A stretch of 64,000 nucleotides of DNA from Pectobacterium peruviense (GCF_002847345.1 NZ_LXFV01000021.1:39861-103860); one strand, 5' to 3'; shown: positions 29,331 to 39,993, numbered from the stretch's first letter. Notes: a model not told the origin generated them from the sequence alone. A program made the numbers and translations.

Positions 29331-29365
29331 ACGAGCCCTGTCAACCTGACAGGGCTCGTTTGTTT
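29331..29365 (+). terminator. Intrinsic terminator after satP
   Basis: A perfect 13-bp stem, ACGAGCCCTGTCA and TGACAGGGCTCGT (29331-29343 and 29347-29359) with a 3-base loop, is followed by TTGTTTTT. It lies between satP and the convergent transporter gene. Confidence 0.92.
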
Positions 29366-29385
29366 TTGACAAAGATAAAATACGT

Positions 29386-30723
29386 TTACACTTCGACGGG
29401 TGAACGATCGCGCGCGTTGCTATCGGCAGAAGTACGTGAGTCAGCATCCAGATCGCGTTGCAAATAAACACCCAACAGCAATCCCACCGCGGCCAGCGTC
29501 AGAACATAGAATGCCGGTGCCATTGGCGTCACCTTCATGATCAGCGTAACAAAAACGGGCGTCAGGCCACCGAAAATGGCATAGGAAACATTGTAGGAAA
29601 AAGAGATTCCCGAGAACCGCACGGCAGCCGGAAACGCCCGCACCATGACATAAGGCACGCCGCCCACCACGCCAACGCTGAGCCCTACAATTGCATAGCT
29701 GACAAAGAGCAACGTCGTACTGCTTGCCGCCGAACTGTAAAAAAACCAGCTACATGCCGCCAGCGACAGGCTACCTATAATGAACAGCTTACTGGCACCA
29801 AAGCGATCAACCAACAGCCCTGAACCGACGCAGCCCACCATCAGGGCAATCGTTGCCAGACAGTTCGCCTGCAATGCCAGCGCAGCAGGAATGCCGTGGA
29901 CTTTTTGTAGGTAGGTCGGCGCCATCAGAATAACGACGACGATGCACGCAGACAGCAGCCAGGTCAGCAGCATTGAAACCACAATTGCACGTTTATGATT
30001 TAAGACGACCGATTTCAACGGCAACTCTTCTGCCAGTTTTTTCTTCGTCTGCATTTCCATAAAAATGGGCGTTTCCTGTAACCAGCGACGCAGATACATC
30101 GCCACAAGGCCAAATACCCCGCCGATGAAGAACGGCAGACGCCAACCGCCACCGGACATCTGCTCTGGCGTGAGCACCGTATTCAGCAGCGTCGCGATCA
30201 GCGAACCCAGCAGAATCCCCATGGTCAAGCCAGCAGTCAGCGTACCGCAGGCAAATCCAATGCGGGCGCGAGGCACATGCTCGGCAACAAAGACCCACGC
30301 ACCGGGGACTTCTCCGCCGATTGCTGCACCTTGTAATACGCGCATTAACAGCAGTAAAAGCGGAGCCGCAATACCAATGGCTTCATAGGTCGGCAGCAGG
30401 CCCATTGCCAGCGTCGGTAACGCCATCAGCAATATGCTCAGGCTGAACATTTTCTTACGTCCGCTCTTATCGCCAAAGTGGGCCATGATGATGCCCCCAA
30501 GCGGGCGAGCCAGATAGCCTGCGGCAAAAATACCGAACGTCTGTACCTGCCGTAGCCATTCAGGAATATCTGGCGGGAAGAAGAGATCGCCAATCACGGC
30601 AGCAAAGAAGACGAAAATAATAAAATCGTAAAACTCTAACGCGCCACCCAGCGCAGCCAGAGACAGCGTTTTATAGTCCTGCCGATTCAACCGGCGAGGA
30701 TGGGCGTGTTGATCCTGAGTCAT
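29386..30723 (-). CDS. Metabolite:H+ symporter (MHS family, major facilitator superfamily)
   Basis: 445 residues, about 12 membrane helices. The features GGALEFYDFIIFVFF near residue 25, ARPLGGIIMAHFGDKSGRKK (about 72-91, the MFS loop motif) and RVLQGAAIGGEVPGAWVFVAEH are typical of the MHS group, which includes proline, shikimate, citrate and alpha-ketoglutarate carriers. The substrate is not clear. The closest relative I can recall is the YhjE/ProP type. It is 127 bases downstream of mog on the same strand and has no obvious partner gene. Confidence 0.88.
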   Translation of the reverse strand: MTQDQHAHPRRLNRQDYKTLSLAALGGALEFYDFIIFVFFAAVIGDLFFPPDIPEWLRQVQTFGIFAAGYLARPLGGIIMAHFGDKSGRKKMFSLSILLMALPTLAMGLLPTYEAIGIAAPLLLLLMRVLQGAAIGGEVPGAWVFVAEHVPRARIGFACGTLTAGLTMGILLGSLIATLLNTVLTPEQMSGGGWRLPFFIGGVFGLVAMYLRRWLQETPIFMEMQTKKKLAEELPLKSVVLNHKRAIVVSMLLTWLLSACIVVVILMAPTYLQKVHGIPAALALQANCLATIALMVGCVGSGLLVDRFGASKLFIIGSLSLAACSWFFYSSAASSTTLLFVSYAIVGLSVGVVGGVPYVMVRAFPAAVRFSGISFSYNVSYAIFGGLTPVFVTLIMKVTPMAPAFYVLTLAAVGLLLGVYLQRDLDADSRTSADSNARDRSPVEV

Positions 30724-30850
30724 AAGTTACCGTGCATTGCCAGAGTGAGAAAAGAAGAACGCCACCGCAGTGTGTAAAGTAGAAATTACTATAGCGGCAA
30801 AATTTTTATACACCAGCAAAGCTGAATCTTATGTTTCAAATCGCCTAACT

Positions 30851-31438
30851 TCAGTCTTTTATTTCGCGCACGGCATTTTTAGGGCGAAAAGCTGCTACAA
30901 CACCCGCATTGGTTTCAATGTAAGGGCCTTCCAGCAGTTGGATACAATACGGTACGCTGGCAAAGATACCGGCCACAATCACCTTGCCATCAGCATCTTT
31001 TAAGCCTTCCAGCGTTTCCTTAATCGACTTGGGCTGCCCCGGCAGATTGAGAATCAGTGCCTGCTTGCGCAGCACACCAACCTGACGGGAGAGGATGGCG
31101 GTAGGAACAAAACGCAGGCTAATTTGTCGCATTTGCTCACCAAATCCCGGCATTTCTCGATCGGCAACGGCCAGCGTGGCATCCGGCGTCACATCACGAC
31201 GCGCAGGCCCCGTGCCTCCCGTCGTTAGCACCAAGTGACAACCTCGCTCATCCACCAGCTCACACAGCGTTTGTTCAATCATCGGCTGTTCATCCGGTAC
31301 CAGTCGCGTTTCCACTTCAAAAGGCGTGGTCAGAGCGCTACGGAGCCAGGATTCCAATTCTGGGATGCCTTTGTCCTGATAAACCCCGCCGGAAGCGCGA
31401 TCGGATACGGAGACCAAACCAATTCGCAATACGTTCAT
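30851..31438 (-). CDS. mog: Molybdopterin adenylyltransferase Mog
   Basis: Mog adenylates molybdopterin, preparing it for molybdenum insertion by MoeA. 195 residues, with the MoaB/Mog fold: IGLVSVSDRASGGVYQDKG at the start, and the nucleotide site LTTGGTGPARRDVTPDAT near 70. The match to E. coli Mog is very close. GAGGTG precedes the ATG at 31438, and a start 2 codons upstream is less likely. In E. coli the order is talB-mog-satP; here a carrier gene and a diguanylate cyclase are inserted. Confidence 0.96.
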   Translation of the reverse strand: MNVLRIGLVSVSDRASGGVYQDKGIPELESWLRSALTTPFEVETRLVPDEQPMIEQTLCELVDERGCHLVLTTGGTGPARRDVTPDATLAVADREMPGFGEQMRQISLRFVPTAILSRQVGVLRKQALILNLPGQPKSIKETLEGLKDADGKVIVAGIFASVPYCIQLLEGPYIETNAGVVAAFRPKNAVREIKD

Positions 31439-31828
31439 AAGCACCTCATTGTAAACAAAACACCAATTTTATCAGGATATTGAAGGCTTTTAGAAAACAA
31501 TTAGCGTTCATGAGGAAATTCACACGACATCCGTTATTTCACATCATGTACGATATGACATTTGATAATAGTTATTAATTGTCGTCTCAAAAAAAAGCAA
31601 TAGAATCACGTAAATTAATAATACCGTGGCGAAATTAAAATTTAAAAATAGTCGGCGAATAAAAAAGATCGCTTACCCATTAAGAGCGAATGAAATAAGC
31701 CGATATATTAAAGAGAAAAGGGTGATATCCGCCACGACAGAACATCACGTAAAATCAAATAATATGATAAAATTAAAGCACTTCTTTAGTATCACAATAA
31801 GTAAAAAAGCCTTATCAAGAAAGTCGCC
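31439..31828. other. A/T-rich divergent interval between mog and the diguanylate cyclase gene
   Basis: No supported gene or terminator is seen. A 68-codon frame (31626-31832) starts with GTG, lacks a ribosome binding site and is lysine-rich only because the DNA is A/T-rich. The promoters of both neighbours should be here, but I cannot place them. Confidence 0.5.
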
Positions 31829-32917
31829 ATGAACGATCTTAAGTATAAGATACTTAAACTTTTTGCCCATCCGACGTACGCCTTTTTCCTGTTCGGGGCG
31901 ATTTCCTTTATCCTCACCATCATTATTATGCATGAAGCCAACAAATCGACCTGGAAAGCAGAACGGACAAATCTCGATACCGCAATCAAAACCTACGGCT
32001 CCTACAGAAACAGCGGTGAAGTAACAGAAAGCGACATGGTTCGGCAATCCGGCACTTATTTGTCTTCACGTACCAGAACATTCGCGTTTAACACGCGGGA
32101 TTCACGTAGCGAATGCATAAACAAGCTTTCTTCTTCCGACCTCAACTTCAACGACATGGCCGTTATTCGCACCTGCCAAAATAAGCTGCCCTCTATTGGA
32201 GATTATGCAGGTAAAGACACGCTGACGGTTATCTTCCCTATTCTGTCACCAACCGATGAATTACTGGGTATTTGGATAAGGACGACGTCGGAACACCCAC
32301 AGCCATCATTTATCCAGACGCTGCTTTCCCTGTCATCGACCCTCATTATTCTTGGCAGTGTGCTGATTTTTGCTATTTTAGGCAGCCTACTGTCAGTACT
32401 GACGAAAAAATATTTGGTGGAATTGCCGATCATCGCGCGGTATGACGATCTCACTGGCTATTTACGACGAGACGCTTTCTTTCTGGCCGCGAATAAAGCC
32501 TTTAGTATCGCCAATCTGACTAAGCGCCCCGTTAGCGTCATTCTGATCGACATCGACTACTTTAAGCAGGTGAACGATAGTTTCGGCCATAGCGTCGGTG
32601 ATGATGCCCTGAAGTTTGTTGCTGATACCTTCAAAAAATCATTTCGTCGTGACGATATTTTTGGTCGTATTGGCGGCGATGAATTCGCGATCGTGCTACC
32701 GAATATTGGATTAGACGATGCCTATACCATCGTGGATAAAGCAAGAGAACGCGTTAGCGAGACGCCTTGTGAAACGGCCGCGGGGAAAATCAGGTTAACG
32801 GTTAGTATTGGACTGGTGGAATACTATATCGCAGGGGAAGACCTCAGCGAGGTAATGAAGCGTGCCGATGACAATCTTTATATCGCGAAGAAAACCCGTA
32901 ATGCGACGGCCAAATAG
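31829..32917 (+). CDS. Membrane diguanylate cyclase with periplasmic sensor
   Basis: 362 residues. Helix 1 (about 18-34) and helix 2 (about 162-191) bracket a periplasmic domain of about 125 residues. The C-terminal GGDEF domain has an intact catalytic motif GGDEF (282-286) in GRIGGDEFAIVLP and, five residues before it, RRDD (273-276), the RxxD inhibitory c-di-GMP site. It should make c-di-GMP with product inhibition. Two periplasmic cysteines (96 and 116) could form a disulfide. The periplasmic domain matches no family I recognise. It lies alone between mog and talB, away from any obvious partner. Confidence 0.9.
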   Translation: MNDLKYKILKLFAHPTYAFFLFGAISFILTIIIMHEANKSTWKAERTNLDTAIKTYGSYRNSGEVTESDMVRQSGTYLSSRTRTFAFNTRDSRSECINKLSSSDLNFNDMAVIRTCQNKLPSIGDYAGKDTLTVIFPILSPTDELLGIWIRTTSEHPQPSFIQTLLSLSSTLIILGSVLIFAILGSLLSVLTKKYLVELPIIARYDDLTGYLRRDAFFLAANKAFSIANLTKRPVSVILIDIDYFKQVNDSFGHSVGDDALKFVADTFKKSFRRDDIFGRIGGDEFAIVLPNIGLDDAYTIVDKARERVSETPCETAAGKIRLTVSIGLVEYYIAGEDLSEVMKRADDNLYIAKKTRNATAK

Positions 32918-32953
32918 ACTTCCTCCCTCCACGACATCAAACCGCAGACAAAA

Positions 32954-32980
32954 AAATAGCCGGGAGCCCCGGCTATTTTT
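32954..32980. terminator. Bidirectional terminator between the cyclase gene and talB
   Basis: AAATAGCCGGG and CCCGGCTATTT form an 11-bp stem with a 3-base loop. Runs of A on the left and T on the right let it work for both convergent genes. Confidence 0.93.
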
Positions 32981-32993
32981 ATCAGCAGAATGT

Positions 32994-33947
32994 TTACAGT
33001 AAATCTGCAATCATCTTTTCCAGTTTTTCCTGGTCGATAGCAAATTTACGGATCCCGTCGGCCAGTTTATCAATCGCCATTGGATCCTGGTTATGCTGCC
33101 AGTAGAACTCAGCTTCCGTCATTTTCGCTGGGCGAACTTTCACGTCACCAACGTAAGACAGTTTGCGCACCAGTTCGCCTTCGCTTTCTGACAACTCTTT
33201 CAGCAAAGCTGGAGCGATCGTCAGGCGGTCACACCCGGCCAATTCCAGAATCTCGCCAACGTTACGGAAGCTCGCGCCCATCACAACGGTTTCATAGCCG
33301 TACTCTTTGTAGTAATCATAGATTTCACTGACGGAAACCACGCCTGGATCTTCATGCGGCGCGAATTCTTTCTTATCGCCATTGGCTTTGTACCAGTCAA
33401 GAATACGGCCAACAAACGGTGAAATCAGGAACACGCCGGCTTCAGCACAGGCACGCGCCTGCGCAAAGGAGAACAGCAGCGTCAGGTTACAGTTGATGCC
33501 TTCTTTTTCCAGTTGCTCCGCCGCGCGGATACCCTGCCAGGTTGAAGCCAGTTTAATCAGGATACGCTCGTTGCTGATGCCCGCGTCGTTGTACAGCTTG
33601 ATCAGGTGTTTTGCCTTCGCCACACTAGCTTCAGTGTCATAAGACAAACGCGCATCCACTTCTGTAGAGATGCGGCCTGGGATCAATTTTAAGATTTCGA
33701 GACCGATATTGACCGCCAGTTTATCCGTAGCATCCACGACCTGCTGTTTGCGATCGCTGCTCTGCTCACGCGCCCAGGCAATCGCCTCGTCGATCAGCTT
33801 GCGGTATTCAGGAATTTGCGCAGCGTTCAGAATCAGTGAAGGGTTGGTGGTCGCATCTTGCGGTTGGTACAGTTTCATTGCCGCAATATCGCCGGTATCA
33901 GCTACAACCGTGGTAAATTGGCGTAGGGAAGTCAGTTTATCCGTCAT
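32994..33947 (-). CDS. talB: Transaldolase B
   Basis: TalB moves a dihydroxyacetone unit between sugar phosphates in the non-oxidative pentose phosphate path. 317 residues, the usual length. The Schiff-base lysine is in [12 protein letters not shown] near 132. ATTNPSLIL near the start and [14 protein letters not shown] near 175 are conserved. The window also has rpiA and the end of transketolase, so three enzymes of the same pathway are within 31 kb. Confidence 0.98.
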   Translation of the reverse strand: MTDKLTSLRQFTTVVADTGDIAAMKLYQPQDATTNPSLILNAAQIPEYRKLIDEAIAWAREQSSDRKQQVVDATDKLAVNIGLEILKLIPGRISTEVDARLSYDTEASVAKAKHLIKLYNDAGISNERILIKLASTWQGIRAAEQLEKEGINCNLTLLFSFAQARACAEAGVFLISPFVGRILDWYKANGDKKEFAPHEDPGVVSVSEIYDYYKEYGYETVVMGASFRNVGEILELAGCDRLTIAPALLKELSESEGELVRKLSYVGDVKVRPAKMTEAEFYWQHNQDPMAIDKLADGIRKFAIDQEKLEKMIADLL

Positions 33948-34211
33948 GTTGGCATGTCTCGTTGTTTATACGTGGTGCTCGTGAATGAAAATAGCTTGTA
34001 CTCGTATATGAATCGACTTGTTATCTAATCCGTTGGCTGTCTGTTTTGCGCCTAAATCTGATAATAACACGCGCACTTTCCCGCGCAAGCCAGCTGTTAA
34101 TCCTGTCCACACAGCCCTATCTATTACCCGACTGAAATTATTGCACTTGAAAATTGAAGCATCTTGAAAGATGAAGCTATTGTAGCCATCGCCGCTTTCT
34201 TATCGGGTTCT
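33948..34211. other. Divergent talB-yaaA interval
   Basis: It should contain the talB promoter. Nothing definite is visible other than A/T-rich and C-rich tracts; the yaaA promoter follows at its end. No open frame is supported. Confidence 0.45.
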
Positions 34212-34220
34212 TGCTATAGT
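34212..34220 (+). promoter_or_regulatory. Extended -10 promoter for yaaA
   Basis: TGC directly before TATAGT (34215-34220) gives an extended -10 element, about 36 bases before the start codon. The -35 region is weak, as expected for this type. Confidence 0.55.
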
Positions 34221-34256
34221 AGACGCATCAAGAATCAGACCGACAGGACATGGCGC

Positions 34257-35030
34257 ATGCTTATTACTATTTCACCCGCAAAAACGCTCGACTACACCAG
34301 TCCTTTGGCAACGACGCGCTATACCCAGCCAGAGCTTCTGGACTATTCCAGTAAGCTGATTGGCGTGTGTAAAAAGCTGACGCCAGCACAGATCGCCTCA
34401 CTGATGAGCATCAGCGATAAACTGGCTGACCTTAACGCGGGCCGCTTTAACGAGTGGCACCCCGATTTCACACCGGAGAACGCGCGTCAGGCTCTGCTGG
34501 CGTTTAAGGGCGATGTTTATACTGGATTAGCCGCAGAAGATTTCAGCGAAGATGACTTCGATTTCGCCCAGCAGCATCTGCGTATGCTGTCGGGTCTGTA
34601 CGGCGTATTGCGTCCGCTGGATTTGATGCAGCCGTATCGGCTGGAAATGGGCACCAAACTGGAAAATAAAGCAGGTAAAGACCTCTACAGTTTCTGGGGT
34701 GACACCATCACTGAAAAGCTGAATCACGCGTTGCGCGATCAAGGTGACGACGTGCTGATTAATCTGGCATCGGATGAATATTTCAGAGCCGTCAAACCGA
34801 AAAAGCTCAATGCACGCCTGATCAAACCCATCTTTTTGGATGAAAAAAACGGTAAATTTAAGGTAATCAGTTTCTACGCGAAGAAAGCGCGCGGCCTGAT
34901 GAGTCGTTTCATTATTCAAAATCGCCTGACTCAACCGGAACAGTTGAAAGCGTTTAATCTGGACGGTTACTTCTTTGAAGCAGCAAGTTCTTCAACTGAT
35001 GAGCTGGTGTTCAAGCGCCACGAGCAGTAA
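34257..35030 (+). CDS. yaaA: Peroxide-stress protein YaaA (UPF0246)
   Basis: YaaA lowers free iron during hydrogen peroxide stress in E. coli and so limits DNA and protein damage; structurally it is a DNA-binding HhH-related fold. 257 residues, starting [13 protein letters not shown], with [23 protein letters not shown] near 120 and [11 protein letters not shown] near 175. The start at 34257 has AGGA upstream. The track-like longer frame from 34164 includes the promoter and is not coding. Confidence 0.95.
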   Translation: MLITISPAKTLDYTSPLATTRYTQPELLDYSSKLIGVCKKLTPAQIASLMSISDKLADLNAGRFNEWHPDFTPENARQALLAFKGDVYTGLAAEDFSEDDFDFAQQHLRMLSGLYGVLRPLDLMQPYRLEMGTKLENKAGKDLYSFWGDTITEKLNHALRDQGDDVLINLASDEYFRAVKPKKLNARLIKPIFLDEKNGKFKVISFYAKKARGLMSRFIIQNRLTQPEQLKAFNLDGYFFEAASSSTDELVFKRHEQ

Positions 35031-35044
35031 GTCAAAAACGTAAA

Positions 35045-35066
35045 AAGGGCGGAATTCTCCGCCCTT
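35045..35066. terminator. Bidirectional terminator between yaaA and thrC
   Basis: AAGGGCGGA (35045-35053) pairs with TCCGCCCTT (35058-35066). On the minus strand it ends in TTTTTAC, so it ends the thr operon. Confidence 0.9.
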
Positions 35067-35092
35067 ATCCTTCGGTCTTTATCGCTACAATC

Positions 35093-36382
35093 TTATTCCG
35101 GCAGAGACATCAGGAATTCACGCAGCGGTGCAAAGTCATCTGGCAGGTTGTGCGACAGCAGCTCCAGATCGGCACGCTCAGCCAACGCTTCCGGCAGATC
35201 CAGCTCTTTGCCCAGAATTTCTTCTACGCTTTCCTTGAATTTCGCCGGGTGCGCCGTACCCAGGAACAGGCCGAACTCGCCAGCTTGCAGTTGATCGCGC
35301 AGCAGACGGTAAGCAATCGCAGCGTGCGGCTCGGAGACATAGCCTAACGCATCCAACTGGTGCAGGGTTTCTTTCGTGGTGTCATCACTCACCGCACCAA
35401 AGCCCAGCGTTTTCAACTGCCAGTTCTTACGGCGGAACAATTCCTCCACGCGCGGCCAGTTGTTCGGCTGGCTCACATCCATCGCGTTAGATAAGGTTGC
35501 CACCGTTTTATTCGGTTCCCAGTTACCCTTGCTCAGGAAGCGCGGCACGGTGTCATTAGCATTAGTCGCCGCAATGAAACGCTTGATCGGTAGACCCAGC
35601 GATTTCGCCAGCAGGCCGGCCGTCAGATCGCCGAAGTTACCGCTCGGTACAGAAACCACCAGTTGGTTACGCGCTTCCTGCGGCAGTTGTGCAACGGCTT
35701 CAAAGTAGTAGCAGATTTGTGCCAGCAAACGGCTGATGTTGATAGAGTTCGCTGAGTTCAGACCAATTGCCTTTTTCAGTTCTTCATCATCAAACGCTTT
35801 TTTCACCAATGCCTGACAGGCATCGAAATCACTGTCGATAGCGATGGTGTGAATGTTGCCACCTAGCGTACAGAACAGTTTTTCCTGCAACGGGCTGATT
35901 TTGCCTTGCGGATACAGGATCACGACACGGACATTTTTCAGACCATAAAAGGCGTGCGCCACAGCCGCACCGGTGTCGCCAGAGGTCGCCGTCAGAATAG
36001 TGATTTTCTCGTCGCCAGAAACTTCAGTCAGCATTTGCGCCATAAAGCGGCCGCCGAAATCTTTAAAAGCCAGCGTCGGGCCGTGGAACAATTCTAGCGT
36101 AGCGATATCTTCTTCGACTGGTGCGATAGGTGCAGGGAACGCAAAGGCCGCTTTGACACGCTCAAACACAGTTTCAGCCGCAATTTCATCGCCGATATAG
36201 GCAGACAGAATACGGCTGCTACGGGTGACAAAATCCAGATCCAGCAAAGCATCAATTTCGGTGCGCTCGAACTCCGGCAATTCCAACGGGAAGAATAGCC
36301 CCTGCTGGCTCCCCAGCCCTTGCTTGATAGCCTGAGCAAAACTGACCTGCTCGTTATGATCTTTAAGGTTGTACAGTTTCAT
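35093..36382 (-). CDS. thrC: Threonine synthase
   Basis: ThrC converts O-phosphohomoserine to threonine with pyridoxal phosphate. 429 residues. The PLP lysine is in FHGPTLAFKDFGGRF near 107, and the phosphate loop SVPSGNFGDLTAG near 233. It starts 3 bases after the thrB stop and is the last gene of the thr operon. Length is normal for the enterobacterial type. Confidence 0.98.
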   Translation of the reverse strand: MKLYNLKDHNEQVSFAQAIKQGLGSQQGLFFPLELPEFERTEIDALLDLDFVTRSSRILSAYIGDEIAAETVFERVKAAFAFPAPIAPVEEDIATLELFHGPTLAFKDFGGRFMAQMLTEVSGDEKITILTATSGDTGAAVAHAFYGLKNVRVVILYPQGKISPLQEKLFCTLGGNIHTIAIDSDFDACQALVKKAFDDEELKKAIGLNSANSINISRLLAQICYYFEAVAQLPQEARNQLVVSVPSGNFGDLTAGLLAKSLGLPIKRFIAATNANDTVPRFLSKGNWEPNKTVATLSNAMDVSQPNNWPRVEELFRRKNWQLKTLGFGAVSDDTTKETLHQLDALGYVSEPHAAIAYRLLRDQLQAGEFGLFLGTAHPAKFKESVEEILGKELDLPEALAERADLELLSHNLPDDFAPLREFLMSLPE

Positions 36383-36385
36383 GCG

Positions 36386-37315
36386 TTATCCCAGTTGTCG
36401 TGCGCCAGTCGTATCAAGACGGCAAATATGAACAAAACCTTCATCGTTCTGCAAATAGTTATCCCGTAGCCAGTCGGCCAGACGCTGTGCGCTCGCCATG
36501 TCGTTGCAGACGGAGAATAACGTTGGGCCAGAGCCGGAAATACCGCAGGCCAGCGCCCCGATATCTTCAGCAGCCTGACGAGCGGCAGCAAAGCCGGGCA
36601 GCAGTTTAGTGCGATAAGGTTCTGCGATGACATCCTTCATCAGTTTCGCCGCCAGCTCGGCTTGTCCAGTGTGGCTGGCATGGATAAAGCCCGCCAGATA
36701 GCGACCGTGGCTAATGCAATCCTGACGACGATATTGCGCAGGCAGAATCGCGCGCGCTTCGGCAGTTGAGACTTTAATCCCCGGATACGCCATGACCCAC
36801 AGCCAGTCATCGAACGACGGCACAGGCTGGCTGATAATGCCGTTTTCTTCCAACATCAGTTGGACGCCACCGAGGAAACACGGGGCAACGTTATCGTAGT
36901 GAACGCTGCCGGAAATGCGCCCTTCCAGCTCGCCCATCAGCGTTAGCAGACGGGTGTCATCCAGCGGTTTGCCACAAAATTCGTTCATCGCCATCAGCCC
37001 GGCAACAACAGAACAGGCGCTGGAGCCTAGCCCCGAACCGATTGGCATGTTCTTTTCGAGCGTCATCGCCACCGGCACCGTTTTGCCAATTTCCTGACAG
37101 AACAGCTCCCAACATTGGTACACAATGTTTTCTTTCGGGTTGTCTGGCAGTTTGCTAACAAAACGCCCTTCATTACGCAGACTGAATAGATCGGCGGCCT
37201 CAACAGAGACACAATCACCCAGCAGTGAACCGTCTACAGGTGAAACGGCCGCACCCAGCACATCAAATCCGACGCTGACGTTACCGATTGATGCAGGTGC
37301 ATATATCTTAACCAT
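36386..37315 (-). CDS. thrB: Homoserine kinase
   Basis: ThrB phosphorylates homoserine. 309 residues of the GHMP kinase family: the ATP loop [17 protein letters not shown] near 91, [19 protein letters not shown] at the N-terminus, and [13 protein letters not shown] near 258. The start at 37315 matches the family (MVKIYAPAS); the frame to 37336 overlaps thrA. It begins 2 bases after the thrA stop. Confidence 0.98.
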   Translation of the reverse strand: MVKIYAPASIGNVSVGFDVLGAAVSPVDGSLLGDCVSVEAADLFSLRNEGRFVSKLPDNPKENIVYQCWELFCQEIGKTVPVAMTLEKNMPIGSGLGSSACSVVAGLMAMNEFCGKPLDDTRLLTLMGELEGRISGSVHYDNVAPCFLGGVQLMLEENGIISQPVPSFDDWLWVMAYPGIKVSTAEARAILPAQYRRQDCISHGRYLAGFIHASHTGQAELAAKLMKDVIAEPYRTKLLPGFAAARQAAEDIGALACGISGSGPTLFSVCNDMASAQRLADWLRDNYLQNDEGFVHICRLDTTGARQLG

Positions 37316-37317
37316 AA

Positions 37318-39777
37318 TTATGCTCCCAACTTCCATGACAAGGTGCGCAGCAGATCGGCGAACACACCAGCAGCGGTAACATCGTTACCCGCGCCATACC
37401 CGCGCAATACAAGCGGCAGTGGCTGATAATAACGGCTGTAGAACGCCAGCGCATTCTCGCCATCTTTGACTTTAAACAGTGGATCGTTACCGCCAACCGC
37501 ACTGATTTTGACCTTACAGCGACCTTCTTCAATGACGCCGACATAGCGCAATACTTTACCTTCATCACGCGCTTGTGCAACACGGCTGGCAAACTCATCG
37601 TCTGCCGCCGGCAGGCGCTGCATAAAGCTGGCGACATCGCCGGAGGCATCGAAACTGACAGGCAGAACGGACTCCACCTCAATATCACCCAGCTCCAATT
37701 GATAGCCCGCTTCACGCGCCAGAATCAGCAGCTTACGTGCAACGTCCATACCAGACAGATCGTCACGTGGATCGGGTTCGGTATAGCCTTTTTCTTTCGC
37801 CTGCGAGGTCGCTTCCGACAGCGACATGCCTTCATCGAGTTTACCGAAAATAAAGGACAGCGAGCCAGAGAGAATACCGGTAAAGCGAATCAGCTCATCA
37901 CCTGCATTCAACAGATTTTGCAGATTCTCAATGACTGGCAGGCCTGCGCCGACGTTAGTGTCATACAAGAAACGACGACGGGATTTCGCCGCTGCGCTAC
38001 GCAGTTGGTGATAATAGTTCATCGACCCGGTGTTGGCTTTCTTGTTTGGCGTCACCACGTGGAAACCGTCAGCCAGAAAATCTACGTACTGATCGGCTAC
38101 AGCCTGATTGGACGTACAGTCGACAATAACGGGGTTCAGCAGGTGATACTCTTTAACCAGACGAATCAGACGCCCCAGATTGAACGGCTCACGAGCTTTT
38201 GCCAGATCTTCACGCCAGGTGTCCATCGAAACACCGTTAATGTTGGTCAGCATGGCTTTAGAATTGGCGATCCCACACACGCGCAGGTCGATATGCTTGT
38301 CTTTCAGCCACGGCTGCTGACGGTGAATCTGCTCCAGCAATGCACCGCCCACGCCACCCACGCCGATAACAAACACGTCGATCACCTGATCGGTGTTAAA
38401 CAGCATCTGGTGTGCAACGCGTACGCCCGTGGTGGCGACATCATTGTTCACGACAACAGAGATAGAGCGCTCGGATGAGCCCTGCGCGATAGCCACGATA
38501 TTGATGTTTGCCGTCGCCAGTGCAGAGAACAGACGGGCAGACAGGCCGCGCAGCGTGCGCATACCATCGCCCACCACAGAGATAATCGCCAGACGTTCCA
38601 TCACATCCAACGGCTCCAGAACGCCTTCTTTCAGTTCCAGATAGAATTCGTCTTCCAGCGTTTTTCTGGCACGCGCCAGTTCGTTCTGCGATACGCAGAA
38701 GCTGATGCTGTATTCAGAAGATGACTGCGTGATCAGTACCACCGAGATGCCCGCACGCGACATCGCGGCAAACACACGCGCCGCCATGCCGACCATGCCT
38801 TTCATCCCAGGGCCGGATACGTTAACCATCGCCATGTTGTTCAGGTTGGTAATGCCCTTCACCGGATACTGCGTATCGGTGCTGTCCATGCCGATGAGCG
38901 TACCGGGAGCCTGAGGATTTTCGGTATTTTTGATAAGGCAGGGAATTTGGAACTGGGCGATAGGAGCGATGGTGCGAGGATGGAGGACTTTGGCGCCGAA
39001 ATAGGACAGCTCCATCGCCTCCTGATAGGACATCGATTTCAATAACCGGGCGTCTGGTACCTGACGCGGATCGCAAGTATAAACGCCGTCAACATCGGTC
39101 CAGATCTCACAACAATCGGCACGCAGACAGGCAGCCAGCACCGCGGCGGAATAGTCTGAACCGTTACGGCCCAACACCACCAGCTCGCCTTTGTCGTTGC
39201 CGGCAGTAAAGCCCGCCATCAGGATCACATGATCTTTCGGGATCGCGCTTTCCGCGATACGACGAGTCGACTCAGTGATATCGACGGTAGATTCAAGATA
39301 ATGTCCCTGCGCGAGCAGTTTCTCGACCGGATTAATGACGGATACCCCATAGCCGCGCGCCTGAAAGACCGCTTCCATGATGGCGATAGACAGTTTTTCC
39401 CCTCGGCAGATAATCGCGGCGTTCACGCTGTCAGGACACTGACCCAGCAGAGCGATACCATGCAGAACGTGTTTCAGCTGTGCGAATTCCTGATCCACGA
39501 ATGCCTTAAGGCGTGCGTGGTCAAAGCCCGCTTGGGATGCTGCAAGACCTTGCAGCAGTGAAGAGAAGATAGTTTCGGCGTCGTTTAAATGAGGCAGGAT
39601 ATCTTGTCCGGCGACGGTTTTCTCAATCATTGCAACCAGATGGTTGGTAATTTTCGCCGGCGCGGACAATACGGTAGCCACCTGTCCCTGGCGCGCGTTA
39701 TTTTCGATAATGTCGGCAACGCGGGTAAAGCGCTCCGCATTCGCTACTGAAGTCCCGCCAAATTTCAACACTCGCAT
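37318..39777 (-). CDS. thrA: Bifunctional aspartokinase I / homoserine dehydrogenase I
   Basis: ThrA performs the first and third steps of threonine synthesis and is inhibited by threonine. 819 residues: the kinase ([17 protein letters not shown], residues 1 to about 250), two ACT-type regulatory segments (about 310-450), and the dehydrogenase with its NAD(P) site ([13 protein letters not shown], near 470). The start at 39777 is preceded by the leader region; the frame reaching 39870 includes the attenuator and is not translated. First structural gene of the operon. Confidence 0.98.
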   Translation of the reverse strand: MRVLKFGGTSVANAERFTRVADIIENNARQGQVATVLSAPAKITNHLVAMIEKTVAGQDILPHLNDAETIFSSLLQGLAASQAGFDHARLKAFVDQEFAQLKHVLHGIALLGQCPDSVNAAIICRGEKLSIAIMEAVFQARGYGVSVINPVEKLLAQGHYLESTVDITESTRRIAESAIPKDHVILMAGFTAGNDKGELVVLGRNGSDYSAAVLAACLRADCCEIWTDVDGVYTCDPRQVPDARLLKSMSYQEAMELSYFGAKVLHPRTIAPIAQFQIPCLIKNTENPQAPGTLIGMDSTDTQYPVKGITNLNNMAMVNVSGPGMKGMVGMAARVFAAMSRAGISVVLITQSSSEYSISFCVSQNELARARKTLEDEFYLELKEGVLEPLDVMERLAIISVVGDGMRTLRGLSARLFSALATANINIVAIAQGSSERSISVVVNNDVATTGVRVAHQMLFNTDQVIDVFVIGVGGVGGALLEQIHRQQPWLKDKHIDLRVCGIANSKAMLTNINGVSMDTWREDLAKAREPFNLGRLIRLVKEYHLLNPVIVDCTSNQAVADQYVDFLADGFHVVTPNKKANTGSMNYYHQLRSAAAKSRRRFLYDTNVGAGLPVIENLQNLLNAGDELIRFTGILSGSLSFIFGKLDEGMSLSEATSQAKEKGYTEPDPRDDLSGMDVARKLLILAREAGYQLELGDIEVESVLPVSFDASGDVASFMQRLPAADDEFASRVAQARDEGKVLRYVGVIEEGRCKVKISAVGGNDPLFKVKDGENALAFYSRYYQPLPLVLRGYGAGNDVTAAGVFADLLRTLSWKLGA

Positions 39778-39870
39778 TTTTATCTGTTCTCCTGAATTTC
39801 TGCCAACCAAAACGCTAAAAACGTTTTTTGTATGCCGCTCACAGGCGGCGTTTGAGGGATAACCTGCCAT

Positions 39871-39901
39871 AAAAAAAAAGCCCGCACTGTTCGGTGCGGG
39901 C
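39871..39901 (-). terminator. thr operon attenuator
   Basis: GCCCGCAC (39880-39887) and GTGCGGGC (39894-39901) form a stem followed, on the minus strand, by nine T. A third copy of the GTGCGGGC arm lies at the end of the thrL reading frame (near 39928-39936), so it can pair with the first terminator arm and act as the antiterminator. Confidence 0.95.
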
Positions 39902-39924
39902 TTTTTCTGGAATCTTGGTATGCG

Positions 39925-39993
39925 TCAGCCCGCACCGTTACTGGTTGTATCGGTGATGGTAATAATCGTTGTGATTAGGCTGATAGTGCGCAT
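39925..39993 (-). CDS. thrL: thr operon leader peptide
   Basis: A 22-residue leader too short for a usual ORF search. It begins MRTISLITTIITI and has seven threonines and five isoleucines, the two amino acids that control the operon. It ends NGAG, as the E. coli leader does. When charged tRNA is scarce the ribosome stalls in the Thr/Ile codons and the terminator cannot form. It differs in sequence from the E. coli leader, with the same role. Confidence 0.95.
   Translation of the reverse strand: MRTISLITTIITITDTTSNGAG

Noticed and set aside
31626..31832. A 68-codon plus-strand frame before the diguanylate cyclase gene.
   Set aside because: It starts with GTG without a ribosome binding site, and the lysine-rich product follows from A/T-rich DNA. 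It overlaps the start of the cyclase gene.
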